From NCBI RefSeq assembly GCF_023684385.1, contig NZ_JAGSOJ010000001.1, forward strand, positions 1,449,146-1,513,145: 64,000 bases of DNA, read 5' to 3'. Position 1 is the stretch's first letter; each line of letters starts with the position of its first letter. The translations under genes were made by a program, and so were the position numbers. Source of the DNA: Oceanirhabdus seepicola (GTDB lineage: Bacteria > Bacillota > Clostridia > Clostridiales > Clostridiaceae). Of the stretch, positions 7,714 through 17,741 are shown one piece after another. The notes beneath the pieces were generated by a model. It was not told the origin of the DNA, made no database searches, and worked only from the letters and a program-made list of their open reading frames with translations.

Positions 7714-8937
7714 ATGTCCAAGAAAAAAATATTAGGATCTTATACTGAAGTGTTATCAAAACTAAAAGAAATTTTACAAGAAGATGTTATGCTTGCAATT
7801 TCTGATAGAGAAAAAATTATCTCCTATGTTCCAGATGATAAAGACTTACTACGCATTAAAGTTGGTCAATCTCTTAAACATGGAGAACCATTACAGCAAG
7901 CTATTGAAAAAAATACAATAATTAAAACGATTGTTCCAAAGGAAATTCATGGTACTGCTTTCAAAGCCGTTGGATATCCAATAAGAAACAAAAAAGGCGA
8001 ATGTATTGGAGCTGTAGGTTATGGTAAAAGCTTAGAGAAAGAAGATATATTAGATAGTAGTTTGAGAAAAATAGTTGACTCTTTCGTTGCAGTTAATGAA
8101 AGAATGAAATCCACAGTAGATGGTGTTTTTGAAATAAACGATATAATTCAAGATGCATCAGCTTCATCAGTAGAATCTTTTTCTAGTATAAAAGAAGTTA
8201 CTTTGTCATCAGAAGATGTAGAAAAAATAGCTGAAGAAGCAAAAGATTTAAGCGCCAATGTAAAAGTAAAAGCTGAAGAAGGAACTGAACTAGTTACAAA
8301 TATAGTGACTAAAGTCCAAAGTATTTCTGTGTCTTCACAAGAAGTAGTAGAGAAAATAAATTCTCTAAATAATTCCATTAAAAAGATTGAAACTATGTTA
8401 GATTTGATTAATCAAATATCTGAACAAACTAACTTACTTGCATTAAATGCTTCAATTGAAGCAGCTAGAGCAGGTGAATCTGGAAGAGGATTTGCAGTGG
8501 TTGCAGATGAAGTAGGTAAGCTAGCAGTTCAATCAAAAAGTGCAACTGTAGAAATATCTGAAGTTGTAAAATCAGTACTTGATGAAATAAATGATGTTAT
8601 ACATTCAGTACAAAAATCAAATACGGTAGTAGATGAGGGTGTAAAAACTGCTGAGGAAACTTCATCTAATATATTATCAATTATTGAATCTATTATTAAA
8701 GTTGATCATATCGTTAGTAAGGTTTCTACAAAATCAAAGGCTCAAAGAGAAACAACAGAGCACATATCAACAGCAATTGAAAATTTAACAAATGTAATAG
8801 AACAAACTGCTTCCACTGTGAATGGAGTAGGTAGAACCATAGAAGAACAAGTTGAAAAAATAAATATACATAAAGACGAAATGATGAATATATCTGAAAA
8901 ATTGATTTATGATAAAGAGAATGTATCTATACTATAG
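7714..8937 (+). CDS. Soluble methyl-accepting chemotaxis protein
   Basis: Chemoreceptor without membrane spans, so it should sense a cytoplasmic signal. From ATG at 7714 (ribosome site GAGGTGG; the frame is open 18 codons upstream but without a site) it has 407 residues. Residues 1-110 form an alpha/beta sensor domain ([23 protein letters not shown] resembles a PAS/Cache-like core). The rest is one long coiled-coil hairpin whose tip, about 232-272, has the conserved [34 protein letters not shown] that contacts CheA and CheW. No che or flagellar genes are in the window. The hairpin at 9031 ends the transcript. Confidence 0.93.
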   Translation: MSKKKILGSYTEVLSKLKEILQEDVMLAISDREKIISYVPDDKDLLRIKVGQSLKHGEPLQQAIEKNTIIKTIVPKEIHGTAFKAVGYPIRNKKGECIGAVGYGKSLEKEDILDSSLRKIVDSFVAVNERMKSTVDGVFEINDIIQDASASSVESFSSIKEVTLSSEDVEKIAEEAKDLSANVKVKAEEGTELVTNIVTKVQSISVSSQEVVEKINSLNNSIKKIETMLDLINQISEQTNLLALNASIEAARAGESGRGFAVVADEVGKLAVQSKSATVEISEVVKSVLDEINDVIHSVQKSNTVVDEGVKTAEETSSNILSIIESIIKVDHIVSKVSTKSKAQRETTEHISTAIENLTNVIEQTASTVNGVGRTIEEQVEKINIHKDEMMNISEKLIYDKENVSIL

Positions 8938-9030
8938 TGTGACTTTTTCAAATCTTTAGTTATTTACCGCCACACTCTTATAATAATTTTTTTAAGGGCA
9001 TTTTTCCTATAATCTAATTTCTAAATATAA

Positions 9031-9064
9031 TCCCTAGAGAATTCAATTATCTAGGGACTTGTTT
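9031..9064 (+). terminator. Terminator after chemoreceptor gene
   Basis: Stem TCCCTAGA / TCTAGGGA followed by CTTGTTTT. Third member of the CCCTAGAGAA..TCAATT hairpin set (also 4012 and 5309). Confidence 0.75.
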
Positions 9065-9135
9065 TAATAGTTCTTTTATTATTGAATCAATATTAATCAC
9101 TTAACTAACCACTTTAAAATTTAGTAGTATCTTTT

Positions 9136-9618
9136 TTAAACTTTTATATTTTTAATTATCAATACCTTATATCTATTTTTTCCCATATAACCATTTATCT
9201 TTAAATGTGCATATTCATTAATCATTTCTTTAAGATCTAAAAGAATCCTTTTATCCATCTTCCATGATACTATAAATAATAAATATCCATTTTCTTTTGT
9301 AACTCTACTCATTTCCATTAAAACAGAATTCAATACACTTTCTAAATGGCCCAAAGCATTATAGCAAATAGATATATCAAAAGTACCGTTGTCCAAAATC
9401 AAATCAGTTGCATCCATTTCTTTAAATTCGATATTTTGTGGGATTTCTTTGAGATTTTTTCTTTTAAACCTCTCTAATGATATATCAGTTGCTAAAATTT
9501 GTTTTGCATATTTTGAAGCACTTAAGCTAAATTCTGAATCACCACAAGCAATCTCTAACACTTTCTTATCATTTAAATAAGCCTCTAAATCCATTGAAAT
9601 ATTATCTGTTATTTTCAC
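9136..9618 (-). CDS. Class I SAM-dependent methyltransferase, short
   Basis: About 160 residues; Rossmann-fold methyltransferase core only. Motif I is VLEIACGDSEFSLSAS, followed by the acidic ATDIS at the end of strand 2, MDATDL, and the DISICYNALGHLE strand-4 region. Substrate unknown. I chose GTG at 9618 because AGGGAG is 9 bases upstream; a GTG at 9639 has no site. A GNAT fragment lies directly upstream (9649-9732) and a GNAT gene beyond it, so the region looks rearranged, but this gene itself appears intact. Confidence 0.82.
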   Translation of the reverse strand: MKITDNISMDLEAYLNDKKVLEIACGDSEFSLSASKYAKQILATDISLERFKRKNLKEIPQNIEFKEMDATDLILDNGTFDISICYNALGHLESVLNSVLMEMSRVTKENGYLLFIVSWKMDKRILLDLKEMINEYAHLKINGYMGKNRYKVLIIKNIKV

Positions 9619-9648
9619 TCTTGTCCACTCCCTATTCACTTATCATTT

Positions 9649-9732
9649 TTAACCAATAATTTTCTCATACAAAAATAAAAACCCCTCTTCAACTTCAGCG
9701 ATTTTCTCATACCCCATCTTTTCATATAAATG
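9649..9732 (-). pseudogene. C-terminal fragment of a GNAT acetyltransferase
   Basis: Minus-strand frame reads HLYEKMGYEKIAEVEEGF then LFLYEKIIG and stop, the typical C-terminal end of a GNAT fold (compare YLYQKAGYKKVG..ILYEKLIV in the intact gene at 9925). A stop codon sits immediately upstream in frame and no start exists, so it is a remnant, perhaps of a tandem duplication. Confidence 0.6.
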
Positions 9733-9841
9733 CTAAATCTAATAACACAATCATTATCCGCTTATTGTAAATTAGGGTAGTTGATTTTAAAGATGTAATA
9801 GCACCGATATAACTATAAATTCGTGATAAAACTAATAATAT

Positions 9842-9869
9842 AGCTATTCCCTAAACGTAAGGAATAGCT
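9842..9869. terminator. Hairpin after GNAT gene
   Basis: Perfect arms AGCTATTCC / GGAATAGCT with an 11-base loop, 55 bases past the stop of the minus-strand GNAT gene. The T-tract is weak. Confidence 0.55.
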
Positions 9870-9924
9870 TTAGTTCATAAAATAAGAAATTTCCCAATTA
9901 ACTCCACTTCATATTACACTCACA

Positions 9925-10407
9925 CTATACGATAAGCTTCTCGTATAAGATAACTGTTTCATTAGATGCTGTTCCAACTTTTTTATATCCTGCCTTTTGA
10001 TATAAATAATGATTTTTTAAGCTATAAAAAGGTGTTCCCAAGATCCACCTTTTCTTTTCAGTAAACATTCCTTCCATCATAGATAATGTTTTATATCCGT
10101 AACCCAAACCTTGATATTCCGGTAGTATACAAAAGTCTTCAAGCTCAATGGTATCTGCATCAACATCATGAGTCCAAAAGGTTCCTATAACCTCCTCATT
10201 AACTGTTAATATATATACATAATATTCATTTATTAATCGAATATTTTCGGGCATATCGATATACCATTCATCATAAAACCATTTAGGAATTTTTGTATCT
10301 TCGGGCTTAAAACGTTCCTTTTCATCCCGATAAGCCTTTGTTTTGATGTCTACTATCAAATTAACATCATCGACAGATGCTTTGCGAATTTTCAATTCTT
10401 TTTCCAT
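9925..10407 (-). CDS. GNAT family N-acetyltransferase
   Basis: 160-residue acyl-CoA-dependent acetyltransferase. The acetyl-CoA-binding motif A is visible as FCILPEYQGLGYGYKTLSMME (about 104-122, Q/RxxGxG/A form), and the C-terminal NHYLYQKAGYKKVG is motif B. Substrate cannot be inferred. It lies 34 bases downstream of the UvrA paralogue on the same strand and could be the third gene of the AraC/nucleotidyltransferase-UvrA-GNAT operon, which would fit an antibiotic-defence role. Confidence 0.88.
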   Translation of the reverse strand: MEKELKIRKASVDDVNLIVDIKTKAYRDEKERFKPEDTKIPKWFYDEWYIDMPENIRLINEYYVYILTVNEEVIGTFWTHDVDADTIELEDFCILPEYQGLGYGYKTLSMMEGMFTEKKRWILGTPFYSLKNHYLYQKAGYKKVGTASNETVILYEKLIV

Positions 10408-10441
10408 ATACTTACCTCACATTATATAAATAGTTTTTGTC

Positions 10442-13315
10442 TCACAAAACTTTCTTCAAAAATTCCCCAGTAACAGATTCCTTCACTTCTTTAACTTCTT
10501 CTGGTGTCCCTTGTGCTACAACATATCCACCATTTTTCCCACCTTCTGGTCCAAGGTCTATGATGTGATCTGCTGTTTTAAGCACTTCTAAATTATGTTC
10601 TATAACTAGGAGTGAATGCCCCTTCTCAACAAACAAGTTTAAGCACTTTAATAACTTCTTTATATCTGAAATATGCAGTCCTGTGGTAGGCTCATCTAAT
10701 ATATATAGATTATTTGTGCCGCTCTTTATCTTCCCTAATTCAGCTGCAAGTTTGATTCTCTGTGCTTCCCCTCCTGATAATGTTGTTGATGATTGACCTA
10801 ATTTAACATATCCTAATCCTAATTGATTTAGAATATCTATTTTGTGATGTATATTCTTTTTCTCTTTAAAGAATTCAGCTGCTTCCTCAATACTCATATC
10901 AAGTATTTCATATATGTTTTTCCCCTTATATTTTATATCCAGAATTTCTTTTTTATATCGTTGTCCTTTACATATCGGACATACTATCTCAACATCAGGC
11001 ATAAATTGTAGCTTTGTTACTATCTTTCCCTCGCCCTTACAATGTTCACATCTTCCACTATTCTTACTATTAAAACTAAAGTTAGAAATAGTATATCCCT
11101 TATCTTTAGCTTCATGTGTATTCATGAACAACCTTCTTATGCTATCAAATAACCCTATATATGTTGCTGGATTTGATCTGCTATTCTTTCCTATAGGCGA
11201 TTGATTAATATTTATAATGTTATTTATATGTTCATGACCTTCTAAATCCCTATGCTCTCCTGGTATAATCCTAGGATCTCCTATACTTCTAAGTTTCTTA
11301 TATATAATCTCGTTTACAAGTGTACTTTTACCTGAACCTGAAACCCCTGAAACACATACAAGAACTCCTAATGGAATATTAATATCAAGATCTTTTAGAT
11401 TGTTCTCTCTTGCTCCTAAGATTGTGAGATTATTCCCATTATGCTTACGTCTTTCCTTAGGAACTTCTATTAGCTCTTTTCCACAAAGATATCTTCCAGT
11501 TAATGAACGTTTCGACTTCTTGATATGAGAGATTGTTCCTGTTTCTACAATCTCTCCACCGTGTATTCCAGGTCCTGGACCAATCTCAATGATATTATCC
11601 GCATTCTCTATTGTTTCCATATCATGTTCAACCACTATAACTGTATTCCCCAGTTCTCTAAGATGATTCAAGATATTTATTACCTTTTTACTATCTCTTG
11701 CATGAAGCCCTATACTCGGCTCGTCAAGTATATAGATCATTCCCATTAACCCTGAACTGATCTGAGATGCTAATCTTATTCTTTGAGCTTCTCCCCCTGA
11801 TATTGTATCTGCTCTCCTACCAAGTGAAAGATAATCAAGCCCGATTTCTACGAGTAATGATACCCTCTTCTTTATCTCTTTCACTATTGGTTCTGCTATA
11901 TACTTTTTATCCTCTGGAAATGTAAGACCTTCAATAAAGTCATATAATTCTGTCAACTGCATCCAGCATACTTCATGTATATCCTTATCTCCAATTAGTA
12001 TATCAAACCTTTGCCTTTTTAATTTCTTGCCACCACAATCTGGACATGTATGCTCAACCATCTTCTTCTTAAACCATTCAAGATTAGCCTCATTTACTTT
12101 ATCTTCTCTAGTTACTTCCCTGTACCAATGCTCTGTACGATTTACATAACCGCTAAATTGAATTGTTCTACCAATAAGATAGTTTCTTTTATTAAAATTA
12201 GGAGGTGACTCTATGGTTATCTTTTCACCTTTAGTACCATAAAACAATATATCCTTTGCCTCCTCTGATAGTTCCTTAAACGGAGTATCAAGACTGAAAT
12301 TATAATGTACTGAAAGATTATACATGAGTATATGCTTACCTGAAACTTCGCCTCTACAGTTATACACACCTTGGTCAAAAGCTCCTTGGTTAATACTCTT
12401 ATCATGCTTAGCTATCATTAACCTTGGATCTGCTTTTTTTGTGGTTCCTATTCCTCCACAGGTTCTGCAGGCGCTTCCCACATTATTAAATGCAAAGTAC
12501 TGTGATTCAATGTTTGCCATAGTTACATGATGCTCAGGGCAACCAAAACTACTATAGAATTTTTCTTTTACCTCTTGTGATACATCCTCAGAAATGAATT
12601 CAGCAATAAGAACATGTTCTCCAATCACTTCTAGTGCAGTTTCTAAGGAGTTGGTTAAGTTTTTTTCTATATTATTCTTTATCTCAAATCTATCTATTAC
12701 TATTTTAATATCATGATCACAATACTCATCTATCTCTATTTCTTCACTAATATCAACCCTATTTCCATCAATAATCAGGTTGTTATATCCCTTTTGCCTT
12801 ATCTCATTAAAAAGATATGCATATTCTTCTCCATACAACTTATATGCTGGTGTTAAAAATTCAATCTTTGTCCCCTGCGGCAAGGATAATACTGATTCAA
12901 CTATTTGTCCTGATGTCTTAACATCAAATTTCTCCCCACAATATGGACACTTAGCCGTTCCTGATGTTGAATATAATAATCTCATATAATCATAAATATC
13001 TGTCATTGTTCCAACTGTTGATCTGGGATTAACAAGCCCTCTTTTCTGTTCTATAGCTATTACTGGAGATAATCCGAAAACAAAATCCACCTCAGGTTTC
13101 TTTAGTTGTGATATTCTACTTCTTGAAAAGGTAGGTAATGAGTCAAGAAATCTCCGTTGACCCTCTCCATAAACAATATCAAAAGCAAGTGATGACTTCC
13201 CAGATCCACTTACACCTGTTATAACTGTAATCTTATCTCTTGGAATATTTACATCAATATTCTTAAGATTATTCTGTCTTGCACCCTTTATCTCAATATT
13301 CTTTTTACCTAACAT
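10442..13315 (-). CDS. UvrA-family excinuclease ATPase (paralogue)
   Basis: 957-residue tandem ABC ATPase of the UvrA type, a DNA damage-binding protein. Two Walker A motifs (GVSGSGKSS at 34-42 and GVSGSGKST near residue 650), two signatures ([24 protein letters not shown]), and zinc modules (CPYCGEKF near 124; [24 protein letters not shown]) are all present, so it is full length. Differences from housekeeping UvrA, such as [33 protein letters not shown] split across residues 70-100, and the absence of uvrB or uvrC suggest a second copy. It follows an AraC/nucleotidyltransferase gene by 36 bases. UvrA paralogues of some bacteria give resistance to DNA-binding drugs, a possible role here (inference). 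Confidence 0.92.
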   Translation of the reverse strand: MLGKKNIEIKGARQNNLKNIDVNIPRDKITVITGVSGSGKSSLAFDIVYGEGQRRFLDSLPTFSRSRISQLKKPEVDFVFGLSPVIAIEQKRGLVNPRSTVGTMTDIYDYMRLLYSTSGTAKCPYCGEKFDVKTSGQIVESVLSLPQGTKIEFLTPAYKLYGEEYAYLFNEIRQKGYNNLIIDGNRVDISEEIEIDEYCDHDIKIVIDRFEIKNNIEKNLTNSLETALEVIGEHVLIAEFISEDVSQEVKEKFYSSFGCPEHHVTMANIESQYFAFNNVGSACRTCGGIGTTKKADPRLMIAKHDKSINQGAFDQGVYNCRGEVSGKHILMYNLSVHYNFSLDTPFKELSEEAKDILFYGTKGEKITIESPPNFNKRNYLIGRTIQFSGYVNRTEHWYREVTREDKVNEANLEWFKKKMVEHTCPDCGGKKLKRQRFDILIGDKDIHEVCWMQLTELYDFIEGLTFPEDKKYIAEPIVKEIKKRVSLLVEIGLDYLSLGRRADTISGGEAQRIRLASQISSGLMGMIYILDEPSIGLHARDSKKVINILNHLRELGNTVIVVEHDMETIENADNIIEIGPGPGIHGGEIVETGTISHIKKSKRSLTGRYLCGKELIEVPKERRKHNGNNLTILGARENNLKDLDINIPLGVLVCVSGVSGSGKSTLVNEIIYKKLRSIGDPRIIPGEHRDLEGHEHINNIININQSPIGKNSRSNPATYIGLFDSIRRLFMNTHEAKDKGYTISNFSFNSKNSGRCEHCKGEGKIVTKLQFMPDVEIVCPICKGQRYKKEILDIKYKGKNIYEILDMSIEEAAEFFKEKKNIHHKIDILNQLGLGYVKLGQSSTTLSGGEAQRIKLAAELGKIKSGTNNLYILDEPTTGLHISDIKKLLKCLNLFVEKGHSLLVIEHNLEVLKTADHIIDLGPEGGKNGGYVVAQGTPEEVKEVKESVTGEFLKKVL

Positions 13316-13351
13316 TTAATACCCCCTTGTTAATTGTTATAGCTATATATC

Positions 13352-14656
13352 TTAAATAATTATCTCCATATCTGCATCAATCTTAAAATATGCTGGTTCA
13401 TATACACCACCACTGCTTTTATTAGTTACGTAAGTTTCTGAAATGTCTTTTACGAGAATACCTTCCTCACAAAGCCATTCACATACTTCACAGATATCAT
13501 ATGAACGTAACCTGTTATTAAAATCTTGTGTAATCTTTGAGAGGGACTTCATCTCACTCGACTTTTCAAAGTACTCTAAAATAGGCTTACAAATGATATC
13601 CATGTGTTCTCTTAGGTATTCATAAATCATATCAATCGCTTTAGATATGTTAATACTATTTTTTCTCTCATCCATTAATCCCACATATAATTTTTCAATA
13701 ATTGGATTATTATATTTTAATGCCTGTTGTATAACCTCTCTCGAAGGAATATTGTTGTTCATCAACACCTCTATCCCCGCGATAATTTTTAATGTATTTA
13801 CTATCCATATATAGGAGTACCTTGGATCACTTTTAACCTTCAACCACTTTTCAGCTTTATACAAAGTTCCTAATGCAAAAGAAGTTTTCCCAATCAATTC
13901 ATAGGCTTTATCTCTCTCACCTATTTCCTTCTCATCACTAAAACTCTCAAACAGCTCTCTTACTGACTCATCCTTGCAATATATCATTGTCCCTAATGAA
14001 AAGTATGAATGCCCAAAAGATCCCTTATTAGTTTTTGCTACACCTTGTCTAAATTGACTTCTTGTTTGTATGTTTGCATTTATCCAAATATCATCTTCTG
14101 TCAAGCAAACAGATTTCTTTGGCTTACTATCATCATTAACTATAATCTCCATATCTATATCAGATTTCTCCCACACCTGGTCATATGAAAGACTTCCCAT
14201 TACCAATACTGCAACAACATTAGCATCCTTTTTTAATCTTTCACATAGTGTCTCCACTGCTTGCATATATCGTTTCTGTAAGTCACTATTCTCAAAGGTA
14301 ACTTTCCAGAAATCTGTAGGAATGGCATGAGCATTTAACTTCCTATAAGCATTAGGTGTAATATCAAATATTCTCTTAAATGCCCTTGAGAATGTTTCAT
14401 GTGAGTTAAATCCATAATCCATTGCAATATCAATTATTTTCTTATCCGTTTCAATAATTTCCTTCGCTGCTACAGATAATTTTCTCTTTCGTATATAATC
14501 TGTAACAGGTATTCCTATAACCGATTGAAATACCCTATGATAATGATGCGTTGAGTAGTAACATAATGCTGATAAATCCTCCAGTGAAATATCTTCTTTT
14601 ATATGTTCCTCAATATAATCTAATGACTTCTGTAACTTCTTATAATAATCAGACAT
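13352..14656 (-). CDS. AraC-type HTH fused to nucleotidyltransferase
   Basis: 434 residues. Positions 1-105 are a complete AraC/XylS two-helix-turn-helix unit (LEDLSALCYYSTHHYHRVFQ, IIDIAMDYGFNSHETFSRAFKR, ITPNAYRK). After a linker, a polymerase-beta-type nucleotidyltransferase core begins near 145: VMGSLSYDQVWEKSDIDMEI has the GS (154-155) and DxD (166, 168) metal-binding pattern. The remaining helical part resembles the C-terminal domain of aminoglycoside adenylyltransferases. AraC fusions normally carry an effector-binding domain; here that place is taken by a likely enzyme. Start ATG at 14656. It heads the operon with the UvrA paralogue. The substrate is unknown; drug binding or modification coupled to induction is a hypothesis. 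Confidence 0.85.
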   Translation of the reverse strand: MSDYYKKLQKSLDYIEEHIKEDISLEDLSALCYYSTHHYHRVFQSVIGIPVTDYIRKRKLSVAAKEIIETDKKIIDIAMDYGFNSHETFSRAFKRIFDITPNAYRKLNAHAIPTDFWKVTFENSDLQKRYMQAVETLCERLKKDANVVAVLVMGSLSYDQVWEKSDIDMEIIVNDDSKPKKSVCLTEDDIWINANIQTRSQFRQGVAKTNKGSFGHSYFSLGTMIYCKDESVRELFESFSDEKEIGERDKAYELIGKTSFALGTLYKAEKWLKVKSDPRYSYIWIVNTLKIIAGIEVLMNNNIPSREVIQQALKYNNPIIEKLYVGLMDERKNSINISKAIDMIYEYLREHMDIICKPILEYFEKSSEMKSLSKITQDFNNRLRSYDICEVCEWLCEEGILVKDISETYVTNKSSGGVYEPAYFKIDADMEIII

Positions 14657-15054
14657 ATTCCATCACCAACCTTTAAATATAGTATATCATGTAACAATTT
14701 ACTCTTCTTGATATTTTTTGATATGTTACAAACCCTTACTGTTAGTGGGTTCTAGAAGGCAGTTGACTTTTATATGACATTAGTTTACTAACTAGAATTA
14801 CACTTTAAAAGTACAAGTAGAATTAACTGTAACAATTTATACATAAGAATTGATGTATATTAAATCCAAATATTTGAAACAACTATAAATATTCTATATA
14901 CTTAAATAAGAAAACAATAAAATTTTGAGCAACTTCAATATACAAGGAGGATTAATTCAAGGATATATTTAGTGAACAATTCGCAAGTTTTTAATAAACA
15001 TTATTATACTTTGTTACAAGTACTTTAAAATCAATTTCATAGGAGGGATTTGTA
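14657..15054. other. Intergenic region between divergent genes
   Basis: 398 bases, very A+T rich, holding promoters for the AraC fusion (minus) and the GNAT gene (plus). Visible items: TGTAACA (14694) and TGTTACA (14730 area) half-sites around the AraC-fusion promoter region, and an orphan AGGAGG at 14945 with no ATG after it. No gene supported. Confidence 0.5.
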
Positions 15055-15582
15055 ATGGTAAAAATTGAAACAGATAGGTTACTATTAAGAACATTAACTA
15101 GGGATGATTTAGATTCTGTAATGGACTTTTGGGGAAATGAAGAAGTTATGAAATACTGTGGTGGTGCAGGTACTAGAGAACGTGAGCTACGCGCCATTGA
15201 TTTTTATATAAATCTCCAAAATGAAAAAGGGTTCTCACCATATATAGTAATATTAAAAGAGAATTGCGAAATCATAGGTGCATGTGGTTTTAATCCCACA
15301 AAAAAAGATCATGAAATTGAACTTATATATCATTTTGCGCAAAAATATTGGGGAAGAGGTTACGCAACAGAGGCCGGGAAAGCATGTATTAACTATGCTA
15401 GTAATAATCTTAAACCAAATAAAATCATAGCTTCTATACATCCAAATAATATTTCATCAAGAAAAGTATTAGAAAAATTAGGCTTTGAGTATAAAGGCAT
15501 GAAATGGTTTGAAGCCACACAAGAAAAAGAACCATATTTTGAGTTTCCTATATCGAAATTTCAAATCATCCCAATTAAATAA
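15055..15582 (+). CDS. RimJ/RimL-type GNAT acetyltransferase
   Basis: 175 residues starting IETDRLLLRTLTRDDLDSVMDF, the usual opening of the Acetyltransf_3 group that acetylates protein N-termini or small molecules. Motif A is HFAQKYWGRGYATEAGKA (about 98-115), followed by ASIHPNNISSRKVLEKLGFEYKG, motif B. AGGAGGG is well placed before ATG. Monocistronic, plus strand; substrate unknown. Confidence 0.92.
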   Translation: MVKIETDRLLLRTLTRDDLDSVMDFWGNEEVMKYCGGAGTRERELRAIDFYINLQNEKGFSPYIVILKENCEIIGACGFNPTKKDHEIELIYHFAQKYWGRGYATEAGKACINYASNNLKPNKIIASIHPNNISSRKVLEKLGFEYKGMKWFEATQEKEPYFEFPISKFQIIPIK

Positions 15583-15690
15583 ATTCGTTATTAAAATTCT
15601 CCTTTCTCAATTATAATAAAAAAGAACTAAAAACAAGTAAAATACTGTTATTCTAACATAATATAAAAATATCTTGATGGAGGAAAAAAT

Positions 15691-16560
15691 ATGAAAGTAA
15701 CTTATGAATGTTTAACTTGTTTAGTAAGACAATCAACAGAAGCTGCAAGAATGGTCACAGAGGATATAGAATTACAACAAAAAATTATTAAACATACATT
15801 ACAAGAAGTTGGCAAATTAGACTTTTCTGAAACAGCTCCTTATTTAGGTAGCATAATACATAAATATATTAAAGAAATTTCAAATAATCCAGATCCATAC
15901 AAAGAATTAAAAGCAAAATATAATGATGTAGCTTTTCAAATTTGTGAAGATTTAAAGCTCTCTGAATTGGTTAAAAGTAGTGATTTTCCACTGGATACCG
16001 CCTGCAGACTTGCAATGGCAGGTAACATTATTGATTTTAGTGTATCCATATTAGTAGAAGAAGAACAGGTTAGAGAGACAATAGAAAAATGTTTTAAAGC
16101 AAATATTCATGGAAGTACCGCTGATGAACTTTTAGATGCTGCAAATAAAGCAAATAAAATCTTATACCTAGCTGATAATTCAGGAGAAATTGTATTTGAT
16201 AAATTCTTAATCAATGAACTTCCTAAAGAAAAGATTACTTATGTAGTTAAGGGCGAACCAGTTGTAAATGATGCCACAATGGATGATGCAGTCTCTGTAG
16301 GAATGATAGATTTAGTTAGAGTTATAGACAATGGTTCTGATGCTCAAGGAACTATTTTTGATTTATGTTCTGATGAATTTAAAAATGAGTTTGAAGAAGC
16401 AGATTTAATAATATCAAAAGGACAAGCTAACTATGAAACTCTTAGTGATGTGCAAAACAAAGAAATGTTCTTCTTATTAAAAGCTAAATGTAAATCCGTA
16501 GCAAATAACATAGAGTGTATTCAGGGTGATCTTGTAATGAAAAGAGTACATGTGAAGTAG
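15691..16560 (+). CDS. DUF89/ARMT1-like damage-control phosphatase
   Basis: 289-residue member of the DUF89 family (metal-dependent phosphatases proposed to clear damaged phosphometabolites). Recognised by the N-terminal ECLTCLVRQ with a CxxC pair (9-12), ADNSGEIVFDKFLI (about 170-183) with the metal-binding Asp-Asn, VVKGEPVVNDATMDDA, and ADLIISKGQANYETLSD near the C-terminus. This short, CxxC-bearing form is typical of archaea and anaerobic bacteria. ATG at 15691 follows ATGGAGG. Ends at the convergent terminator at 16617. Confidence 0.9.
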   Translation: MKVTYECLTCLVRQSTEAARMVTEDIELQQKIIKHTLQEVGKLDFSETAPYLGSIIHKYIKEISNNPDPYKELKAKYNDVAFQICEDLKLSELVKSSDFPLDTACRLAMAGNIIDFSVSILVEEEQVRETIEKCFKANIHGSTADELLDAANKANKILYLADNSGEIVFDKFLINELPKEKITYVVKGEPVVNDATMDDAVSVGMIDLVRVIDNGSDAQGTIFDLCSDEFKNEFEEADLIISKGQANYETLSDVQNKEMFFLLKAKCKSVANNIECIQGDLVMKRVHVK

Positions 16561-16616
16561 CATTATTTCCTAGGGAATATTAATAGTCTCTTAGATAATA
16601 ACTCATTATATAGAAA

Positions 16617-16652
16617 AAAGCTCCATAGGAAACTACTAATTTTGGAGCTTTA
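16617..16652. terminator. Convergent terminator
   Basis: Arms AAAAGCTCCA / TGGAGCTTT in the gap between the convergent genes ending at 16560 and 16677; T-rich on the plus side (TACCTTTTT). Confidence 0.75.
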
Positions 16653-16676
16653 CCTTTTTATCTTACTAACAATACT

Positions 16677-17156
16677 CTAAGCTCTATTTATTAACTGAGC
16701 AAAATTATCAATTCTCTCTTCTAAAATATTGGACACATCTTTGTCTATCTTAGATACTTTCTTAACTATTAACCTTTCTAAGAAATTCATCTTTTTAAAT
16801 ATAAACTCTCCCCCAAAAGATTCTATGACAACAGTATTTTCTATTAAGTCCTGTGGGAAAGATTCTTTTAACTGCTTTTCTACAGCATCTCCTTCACCCA
16901 TGCAGCATATAAATAATCCTACTTTTTTATCTTTTAATACATTCAAGTTTTCTAAGCAGAACTCGCTAACTTCCTTTCGAATTTTACCAATGTAAATTGA
17001 ACCGCCAATAATAATCCTTTCATATTGCGTGATATTTAATTCACTTTTTCCTTTCAAATCATATAAATCCACTTTTCCATTAATCTTTTCAGATAGAATT
17101 TTAACACATTTTTCTGTACAACCATACTTGGTAGCATAAACTATTAATGTTTTCAA
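16677..17156 (-). CDS. Flavodoxin-domain protein (HemG-like), TTG start
   Basis: About 159 residues of flavodoxin fold binding FMN: LIVYATKYGCTEKC (phosphate loop), IIIGGSIYIGKIRKEVSEF and LFICCMGEGDAV follow the pattern of menaquinone/protoporphyrinogen oxidase HemG and related flavodoxins. I chose TTG at 17156 because GGGAGGGG stands five bases upstream; the ATG at 17171 lies within that ribosome site. Third gene of a TetR-flavodoxin-flavodoxin operon. A redox role for quinone or oxidant handling is likely. Confidence 0.85.
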   Translation of the reverse strand: MKTLIVYATKYGCTEKCVKILSEKINGKVDLYDLKGKSELNITQYERIIIGGSIYIGKIRKEVSEFCLENLNVLKDKKVGLFICCMGEGDAVEKQLKESFPQDLIENTVVIESFGGEFIFKKMNFLERLIVKKVSKIDKDVSNILEERIDNFAQLINRA

Positions 17157-17175
17157 TGTAACCCCTCCCATAAAT

Positions 17176-17213
17176 ATTATGAATAAACATAATCATTATG
17201 AATAAACATAATC
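17176..17213. repeat. Perfect 19-base tandem duplication
   Basis: ATTATGAATAAACATAATC occurs twice head to tail. The upstream unit (minus sense) encodes the final DYVYS and stop of the flavodoxin at 17196; the second repeats that text, including the stop, in the gap before the next gene. Confidence 0.9.
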
Positions 17214-17729
17214 GATTAATTTATTTATATTCTTCTTTCTTGTAAAATCCACTGGATTATCGTATGCAGCAATCATACCTTTTTCATCAGGTGTTAATTC
17301 TTTTCCCTTTTTCTTTTTATTCTTTATTTTCCATTTTAGTAGCGTCATAAGAACTTTATCAAAAGGCTTCAATTTACTATAGTTAAACCCTCCCCGTAAA
17401 TAAAAAAACATCATATATTTTTGTTGTTCTGTAGTGAAGTTCTTATTTTTAACTTCTTGTATTACCTCTCCTCTTGATGTCGATGCCCCAGTTGCGAAAA
17501 CAACTACCTTTTTATCTTTAAGTTTTTCAATGTTTTGTGTGATTAACTTTACACCGTTGATACCAATGGCATATAACCCCCCACCATAAATTACCGTATC
17601 ATATACTGTTAGCATATTAATATTAACATCTGAAGCCTCAAAAATATCAGCAGACAATTCCTCAGAAATCCACTCTGCATATTTCTTAGCAAATCCTGTT
17701 TTTGATTTGTATACTATTACTGTTTTCAT
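17196..17729 (-). CDS. Flavodoxin-domain protein
   Basis: 177 residues, flavodoxin-5-like. VIVYKSKTGFAKKYAEWISEEL is the FMN phosphate loop, TVIYGGGLYAIGINGVKLI and VVVFATGASTSRGEV are the other two binding loops. A lysine-rich insert (KWKIKNKKKKGKELTPDEKG) follows. Same operon as the TetR gene (12-base gap) and a second flavodoxin (16677). The C-terminal codons and stop lie in a 19-base tandem duplication. Function beyond FMN binding is not evident. Confidence 0.87.
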   Translation of the reverse strand: MKTVIVYKSKTGFAKKYAEWISEELSADIFEASDVNINMLTVYDTVIYGGGLYAIGINGVKLITQNIEKLKDKKVVVFATGASTSRGEVIQEVKNKNFTTEQQKYMMFFYLRGGFNYSKLKPFDKVLMTLLKWKIKNKKKKGKELTPDEKGMIAAYDNPVDFTRKKNINKLIDYVYS

Positions 17730-17741
17730 TATTTTCCCCCC

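Noticed and set aside
12217..12405. Minus-strand 62-codon frame inside the UvrA gene
   Set aside because: Wholly inside uvrA on the same strand in another frame, no ribosome site.
14941..15054. Small gene after AGGAGG at 14945
   Set aside because: No ATG, GTG or TTG at the proper distance; the frame reading INSRIYLVNN has no start and no recognisable product.
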